A stretch of DNA of 64,000 bases from Scatophagus argus (Eukaryota; Chordata; Actinopteri; Scatophagidae): NCBI RefSeq assembly GCF_020382885.2, contig NC_058493.1:21573499-21637498 (forward strand), given 5' to 3'. This document shows positions 53,301 to 64,000 of this stretch, one piece after another; positions within the stretch are counted from its first letter, which is position 1; each line of letters opens with the position of its first letter. The position numbers and the translations under genes were made by a program. The notes under the pieces were generated by a model. That model did not search any database and had not been told where the DNA came from. It saw only the letters and a list, made by a program, of their open reading frames with translations.

Positions 53301-56300
53301 CCTACCAGGACGTGGCCGTTGCAACAAGTTCAACAAAAACACACACACCCTTTTATCCCATGGCCCCTAGCTCAGAGCAAAACACTCTACACCCATAATT
53401 CTCATTGATCTGACAGTACCCCAAACAAATTAGGCAGTAACTGCGCACATGTACACACAGTAGGCGCACACACACACCAGTCAAGTGTGAAACTGATTAA
53501 AATCATTCTCATTGGGCAACTGATTTTTTTGTTTTTTGGTAGTATTTTTGGTATTTTCTCTGTCTGAATTGTCGGGTGTGTGGGGCATCTGATCTGTAAA
53601 AGTAACCTCCTCTGTTCAAATCCAGCCCAGGATCTTTGTCATGTCATGCCCACAGTCCTTGCCAGCATGTTCTATCTCTGCATTCATTCACATGGCAATT
53701 AAAAGGGTATAAAATTCCCCCCAAATAAATTATACTTCACTGACATTAAATCAGCAGTCTTAATTAAAGGATAACAAGCACTAACTACAGTAATTAAGCT
53801 AATGTGAAAACACATGAACACACAACACAGATGTTTGGCCAAGCAAAAAAAAAAAAAAAACAAACAAAAAGACAAAAGCTCCCCCTGTGTAGATCTAACA
53901 GAAAGAGACAAACGACAAGAAACTAAATCTGAGTGCAAGTTTGTCAGTGGGACACCGTGTAACCCCCCGATTCACTGCTCTGACCTGACGCTGGCACAGC
54001 TACACAGAGGCATGGATGTGGCGCCAGAAACCCAACCCTTGAAACTCAACACTGACTCAAACACACACACACACACGTGCAACTTCCAGTCCCTCCACCT
54101 CCTGCTACACTCACTGCACCTCCACGCTTCTCATACCCCTCTATATACATTCAGATAAGATAAGATAATCCTTTATTAGTCACATAACTGAAAAATTCTT
54201 CGACACTTTTGTAAACACACACCGTATCGACGCCAGCCAGTAGCATCTCTGTTACATTGGCGTAGATCTCCTCTATGCTCATCTCCTTGGTAATGAGCAA
54301 GTGTGTGAGCAGCCCTCCCTTCACCTCCTCTCCATGCTCCAGCTGGGACTTGATCTCTGAGAGCCTCTTATCAACATGAATACGGCCTGGGATCAGACAG
54401 AGACAGAGAAGGTGGGATGAATGGAAGAAGGGGGACGAAGGGGGCGAGGGGTAGTGAGGGAAAGAAAAGAGAGGAAAGAACAGGTTATGCAACAGAGGGA
54501 CCCCATACTCCCACAACCCCACGGTACACCAGGAGAGATTTATATGCAAATCAACATTCCTTTCTATTGATGCCAGGCAATCAATCCAAAAAAGTTTGCA
54601 AATACTCAACCAGACCAAAGATTTACTGATTTGTATTTTAAAAAGAACCACAGAGAAAGCATTACCTAACACGTTTGCAAGTCAAAAACTACTTATATAA
54701 TGGTCTTTTTATAAAGAATTGGCATCAACTCATTGGACTGAAGAGAGCAGTTCCGGAAAACATGTAACATGGTACTTTTAGATAATGACATTAATACTAA
54801 TAATAAAAAACCTTACTATGTGCCTTTTAAAGGTAAACTTCCTTAGAAGCCCCTGTGGGCTCTTATATTAGTCCAGGGTCTGTGAAAACTGTTTTATAAT
54901 GTCTTCTGTGGCCCTGGAGAAACATTGTCAAGTCTGAAGACATAATTCCTGATGACGGCTTTAGTTTGGAGACTACAAATACATAACAAAGCCTCCAAAA
55001 CATTCAGTGTTTTTGGAGACTGATAACTACAAGGAGCTATAAGTCAGGATAGCCCTGCCTCCTCTGCTTCACTTTTTTTTTTATATATTCTGTGTCTTAC
55101 AAGTCCCCTGACTTTATGGAAGCACAGTAGTTCTCCTTCAATTTTCTTTTAATATGAGTAATAAATCTCAAGTAATAAAATATCTTAAGTACTATAGTTT
55201 GCAAGCAGAAAGTTCATGGGAGCATACAAATATACTAAAAGACAATACACAAGTGTCCTAAAATGTCCCCCTCCCCCCACCCCATCTCCAATCAAAGCTG
55301 TAGACCACTTACTGAATTTGAAGAGGCCATCCCAGGAAAGGCAGAACTCCTCCCATGGTTTGGGGATGACGGGTCGGAGCCACTTGGGGATCGCCCCGGC
55401 ATACATGGTTGTCTTGAAGGAGCTGAACATGAGGTGCAGTGCGCTGATGTAGTCTTGAGTTTCCTTGGGGATCTCGTTCTCCAAACAGCCTAATCGGCAC
55501 TCGTACAAAATGGCTGCCACACCTGTGAAGACCAAGGCAGCGTTTAAATAATCTCTTTGGTGCAGTTGGAAAGCTACGACGAGGAATCTTTACCCATCGC
55601 TTGTTGGGTAAGAGTTACTGGAATGTAATAAAGGTGTACTTTAATTGTTTGTACATTTAAGCACAGTAGGAACTTTAGTAGATGCTGATGGATTGTCAGG
55701 ACTTGACAAGTATGACCATGTGGAAAATCTAAATGTGAAAACATTGAACAACTTAGTTTGTGTACATTTTATTTCTCCCGTTTGGCTCTGACATTAACTC
55801 TTTCTGTCTACCTTTCGTCAGGCAGCCCCCTAACCTCCAATTTCAATCCATCTTGTTTCAGTTCCATTGCAAAGAGCCTTTGTAGGATCTTTACCAACCT
55901 TCCATGGCGTATTTGAAGAAGAGGTCATTCACATTGAAGACAGTCGCTCCGTCGGAATCCTGTGTGCGCACAATGCAAACTCTCTTCACTAGGTCGTCCA
56001 CCACTTTGTTCACGTCGTCAGAGAAGACAGCTACGTCACGCGGACGCACGATGAGCTGCCTCAGCACGCTCCGCATCTTCAGCCAATCCTCTCCCTCGCT
56101 GGAACAAAGGAAACAGGGGAAGAGATGAATTTCTGCCATTTCCATGTCTCTTATTTTAAGAGAAGACAATGTCTAAAACAAAGAATTATAGCAGTGAAGT
56201 CATTGATAAACTGTTTATGCTGAGTGAAGCAAGTAGAGTTTATGGATGCAAAAGTTCTGAGAATTAAAGAGCATGCACACTAGATCTGACCTGATCCTGA

Positions 56301-57942
56301 AAATGTTGCACATTCTTTTTCATTTTCGATCTGCAAATATGGATATTGAAGTCCTGTCTCGTTAAAATGAAAGGTCAAAGACTGAAGGGGACTCACGCTG
56401 AGATGAGGCCAGTGGAACGGCCTCTCATGTCTCTGTACTCTTTCCAGGACTCCATGTTAGCTCTCTGAGGGGCCACGCCCTCGGCCCTCAGCACCTCAGC
56501 CACCAGGTCACGGTCCGCCACTGAAACCACCAGCTGGGGCCCAAAACGGGATTTGAAAATTTTGCCATACATCTTCTTGTGCTTCATCTATAAAGCAACA
56601 GTGACACTGAAAATTAGTAGTTATACTTACTTCTTGTTTGACAGTTGAAGAAAATCAGTTGAAAATCCAGGAGTAAATTATATTGACATATTCTTTGTAA
56701 AACCTAAATGTAATGTAGTGCATACTGGTTATTAGGTCAAATCTATGATTTACCTAAAAATGTACATATTGTAGATGATACACAAAAAAACTCTTTTTGA
56801 TTTTATAAAATTGATGCAGATCAAATAATAACTGTAACTGAATATATTTATTCAGAATAGTATTGCATGCCAGCCAAGCCAGTGGTGTCATTAGATCTCC
56901 AGTAGAACCACTCTGTAATGATGACATTATTTAAATCAGAATTTACCCATCACCCTAAAGGCAGGCTAACTTTATCTGTCTGAATGTTTTGTCAGTAAAA
57001 GTGGATCTTCTCATATGGACTAATTCTCAGGTCAAATTAAGAGACAATCTCTGATGTAGTAAAAAAAAATGACTACGTGTGTTCCAGTTTTACGTAACAG
57101 CATTGCGGTTTGGAAAGATAACTTTCACTTTAACAACTGGGCATTGATTAGACTTAAATGCTTAAATGCAGAAAATTAAGTTAGAAAAAGGTGTAATTTG
57201 TCAAAAGAAAAGGAGGGGGTGTATTCATGATTCAAATCAAGTACTTTTTTTGTCTTGTTTTGTCATGTTGATTGGCACATACGTTTGGCTAATTTACACA
57301 CTTTCTTCTTTTAAGCTTTGAAGATTTTCGCCACCAACTGTTACCAAAGTGCTGAAAAGAGATTATCTGTTCCATCCTGAAAAGGAGGAAACACGTTTAG
57401 TGTTTCACGTAACTCACGTGAAGGCGGTTACAAAACTCATACCTTGGATGGGAAACTGACCAGTGGTCAAACTCCTGGTGCGCTTTTACGCAACGGTTTG
57501 TGCCATTTTACGCATAGGTGGTAAACTTGGCTGACGAGGAGAATACGTAGGCTCTGACACCATTGGTTTTCCTCTTAGTTTTACACAGAAGATTTCTTCT
57601 GCCAATAAAATAACATAAAGCTCCCAAAAATTAATATATGGACAACGTTACCTGGATTTCGTGAATTCTGCTAAACCCGTCTCTCCAGAAGAACTCGATC
57701 AAGTTGGACAAGGTGCTGGGTCCAGGCATCGCCTTCAGGGTCTTGATTGTAGTTTTCTCGCCGGCATCCGCCGGTGTGATCAGTCCTTCAGGCATGGCTT
57801 GTTCTCCAGCCGCGGGGATTCCAAAAGCCTCGCTGGCTGCTGACTTGTGTAAGGCGCGTAAAATGAAGAACAGCTGCTTATGGAGCCGGTCGCCCTGTAA
57901 ATTCTTCCAGCATGCTGTCGTAAACTTATTCAGGACTGCCAT
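50393..57942 (-). CDS. cyp27c1: Cytochrome P450 27C1 (complete, 9 exons)
   Basis: Predicted 541-residue mitochondrial P450. Exons: 57942-57652, 56587-56397, 56098-55899, 55522-55313, 54386-54223, 51958-51792, 51509-51431, 51219-51016, 50512-50393. All introns are GT-AG and phases are consistent. Motifs: I-helix oxygen-activation AGVDT (348-352), K-helix ETLR (405-408), FRPDRW (457-462), and heme loop FGYGIRSCIG with Cys486 as thiolate ligand. The N-terminus is basic and lacks a hydrophobic ER anchor, fitting a mitochondrial presequence. The frame is open upstream to 58026, but that codon is GTG; the first ATG (57942) has A at -3 and G at +4, so I chose it. Fish CYP27C1 converts vitamin A1 to A2 (retinoid 3,4-desaturation) using adrenodoxin, red-shifting photoreceptors. 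The family call rests on motifs and on ERCC3 being the upstream neighbour, as in human; CYP27A/B paralogues are the alternative, less likely from the neighbourhood. Confidence 0.93.
51959..54222 (-). other. Longest CYP27C1 intron
   Basis: A 2.26-kb intron between exons 5 and 6, pyrimidine-rich in parts (52400-52650). The GATAA-tailed fragment is near its donor end. No exon of another gene seen. Confidence 0.7.
54154..54207 (-). mobile_element. Short copy of the GATAA-tailed retroposon end
   Basis: AGATAAGATAAGATAATCCTTTATTAGTC resembles the start of the repeat at 12732 (GATAA units then CTTTATT). It abuts the donor side of a CYP27C1 intron, about 15 bases downstream of exon 5. Only the tail is recognisable. 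Confidence 0.4.
56588..57651 (-). other. CYP27C1 intron 1
   Basis: AT-rich and unique-looking. AGGTCA half-sites occur at 56735-56740 and 57030-57035 but are not paired as a DR4. No exon seen. Confidence 0.6.
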
Positions 57943-58089
57943 TATTTTTGACACTTTTCGGCGTTTCACTGAGCAAAATCGATCTATGAACGAATCTCCT
58001 GCAAAATCTAAAAGCGCAGAGTTCACATTTGCAAAAGCATGTCCCCGGCACGTGCAAGACGCAGCCCTCCCTGTGTGGTAATGTAATGT

Positions 58090-58130
58090 TAGATGGGACT
58101 GTATTGTGGAACGCTTTTAAATAGTTGCTT
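58090..58130 (-). promoter_or_regulatory. Putative CYP27C1 core promoter with TATA-like box
   Basis: On the minus strand a TATTTAAAAG sequence (about 58115-58124) lies about 175 bases upstream of the chosen ATG. It would place transcription initiation near 58090 and give a 5' UTR of about 150 bases. An obvious DR4 thyroid-hormone element was not found next to it. Prediction by pattern only. Confidence 0.35.
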
Positions 58131-59659
58131 GTACAACCTCAGAAGTGGAAGAGGATTGGATGTTCGCTTCAAAAGAAGGGAGGGATAACTCTGTGGGCGT
58201 TCCACCAAAAAAAAAAGCTGTTGGATTCACTCTTTCGCTGGAAAAGGAGTGTATTCCAAACACTGTTACATCACGCCAATCAATCAGCCTGTCTGCAGTC
58301 CCACAACACACACACACACATTGAAAGAACATTAATGTGATCAACGTCACACTAAACCATATACATACACTATTACATTAGTCATAAAAAAGGAAAATGC
58401 CTCCCACAGTCTGGATCTTGTAAGCATGTGCACAAATCTGCAGCTTCCACCTACACATGTAAGGGCTCACTGCTTTGTTAATGTTTAGTAGTTATATTTT
58501 AAGAAATACTGAAAGACTGTGTACACTTTGTGGAGACAGACTGCAGATAAAAGTTACCCAAGTCTGGAGCTTATGGAGGCAAGAGATGTATAGTATAGAA
58601 GCCGTATTTCTTTTGAACAAAATAGATCATTAAACCTTTCCAAAGGATGAAGCAGCTACCTGGCAGCTCCGCAATTGTGAAATATTTTCACATGATCTCA
58701 TAAAGTCCTTGTACCAACAGAACTTATGCTTAGCTTAGTTGCTGAGCTTAAAGGTCTTCAATAGACCTTAAAGTAGACGTTTAAACCCCAAACTTTTCAC
58801 TGTGTTTCCAGTGGCGGATCTCACAAAGCATGCATCATACTCTGAAGTCTTCTGTGTACAATTTTGGCATTTTACATTGTGATAAATATCAGATGGGCCA
58901 TCCCCTCTCACACTCTTCTCATCTCAGCAGATATGTGAATCCAAATCTGCATTACTTTTCATTCCTTCCAAACCAATAAGCCTCAAGTCTCCAGGACACA
59001 AAACAGGGATTAAACCGTCCGGGCCACAGACTGGGGCCACTCTGAGGGAATTGTGTTCTGTGGTCTAGTAAAAGGTGGCTGGGCAGAGGTGGGCATTTTC
59101 CCACACTCACCACTTTGACAGCTAGCAAAAGATGTTTCTTTTTTTTGGGAGTATCCTCAAGTCATCAACAAGCAGAGGAACTAGACCCCACTCTACCCAT
59201 GGCTTTTACTTTTACCAAAATAAAGCTCAAAGTTTCCCTCCCTTTGGTCTCTAAGGGGAAGGAACCTTGCAGCTACACAATCTTTACTTGGTCAAATTAA
59301 AATAAATTGGTGTACTGGGTAAGAAACTGATGCATTTTCTAATGTATAAAGTTTAGGTTTTACTGTAGATAATATGTTTTTGTTTTTTATATTTTATCAA
59401 ACATTTGTGCTTAATGTTCCACTGTATATAATAGACAAATTGAAAAGGTGCTGATGTAAACAAGTGTTTCCTTGTGCCTAAAACAGCAACAAAAACAACA
59501 ACATGTAGAACTTTCATTCTTTAGGAATGTGAGCAAGAATCACAAAATGAACATTTCAAACAAACATTTCTTTTACAAAACATACTTAGCAACATTTTAA
59601 AGAAGTTGCTTCCGGAACAAAATATGAGTGAACAAGTTAATGCCCACCGATTATGAAGT
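58131..59659. other. ERCC3-CYP27C1 intergenic interval
   Basis: Sequence between the CYP27C1 promoter and the presumed ERCC3 3' end. A short CA tract lies at 58306-58320. No gene or strong repeat seen. Confidence 0.55.
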
Positions 59660-59665
59660 TTTAAT
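59660..59665 (-). terminator. Candidate ERCC3 polyadenylation signal (ATTAAA)
   Basis: A minus-strand ATTAAA variant hexamer about 580 bases beyond the ERCC3 stop. I saw no clear canonical AATAAA on the minus strand between the ERCC3 stop and CYP27C1. Weak support. Confidence 0.22.
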
Positions 59666-60240
59666 CTGTGATGTTTCAACACATAAAATGTAGCCACATT
59701 TACAAAATTTTATACTGACAAAAAGCCTTCCCATTGAGTTGTCAGTAAAACAGCCTATCATTCGCTGTGATATGACTGAGAACTGATCTTTAGCTACCCA
59801 ACATCACCTACACCTACCCACTTTCATCCTACATGCCAACATTTGTGGCTGAAATGTACCGCAAGCAAAGTCAACATCTGTGGAATTTGGTTTGAATCTC
59901 AGAAACAAAGCCTAATTGGCCATGATTGGTTCATTGGCAGAGTTTGTATTTCATATGCAACAGTCGTGCATGTAGGTGTTTACAGAAGCAGGAGCTAAAA
60001 TGTTCATATTTATCACATAGGGTCTTGCAGGCATTCAAAAGAATTTGCTGCATTCTTGACAAGATGCAGAGGTAATTTCAGCGATCATTCATCATCAGCT
60101 ACAAGACGGAAGCAATGCACCAGCTGGATTATCTGAACCTGTTGCTGGTAGTCCAGACCTCAGCCCCTGTACTGGGCACCAAATTCCATCCTATTGCCCT
60201 GTTGCAGCTGAGGAGGGCTTCAAGGTTTGAGTCAGTCTTT

Positions 60241-64000
<3,760 letters not shown>

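Noticed and set aside
57943-58026. N-terminal extension of CYP27C1 (28 codons upstream)
   Set aside because: The frame is open but begins with GTG, not ATG; the first in-frame ATG is at 57942 with a good initiation context.
56588-60240. Thyroid hormone response element near CYP27C1
   Set aside because: Only single AGGTCA half-sites seen; no DR4 arrangement.

Overview
The window looks like nuclear DNA from a ray-finned fish, probably a percomorph. It has vertebrate intron-exon genes with canonical GT-AG splice sites, AT-rich intergenic sequence, many CA/GT/GA microsatellites, tRNA-derived fish SINEs, Tc1-like transposon fossils and teleost fold-back repeats. The species cannot be named from the sequence.

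Right part (39.4-64 kb): three genes lie in tandem, all on the minus strand, so transcription runs from high to low coordinates. ERCC3 (the XPB subunit of TFIIH) enters from beyond the right edge; only its last six coding exons (274 codons) are present. About 2.3 kb after its stop codon comes a complete CYP27C1 (9 exons, 541 residues; in fishes a mitochondrial retinoid 3,4-desaturase). After a further 2 kb comes a complete RBM26 (22 coding exons, 1008 residues; a nuclear RNA-decay adaptor). I rebuilt the exons by hand. Every boundary has GT/AG, phases stay consistent, and total lengths match the families. ERCC3-CYP27C1 is the order I recall from human chromosome 2. RBM26 is on human chromosome 13, so its place here appears to be a fish-type linkage.

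Left part (1-39.4 kb): no gene is recognised. It is repeat-punctuated, mostly non-coding DNA with a fold-back element, a LINE/SINE tail, a hAT-like MITE, a composite tRNA-derived SINE, Tc1-like remnants, a 157-bp TAGA array and several long CA tracts. Two short plus-strand segments (14692-14733 and 28531-28586) have good splice signals and matching phases. They may be the last exons of a large plus-strand gene beginning outside the window, but I could not identify it.

The three right-hand genes show no functional link beyond adjacency: DNA repair and transcription (ERCC3), vitamin A chemistry for vision (CYP27C1), and nuclear RNA turnover (RBM26).
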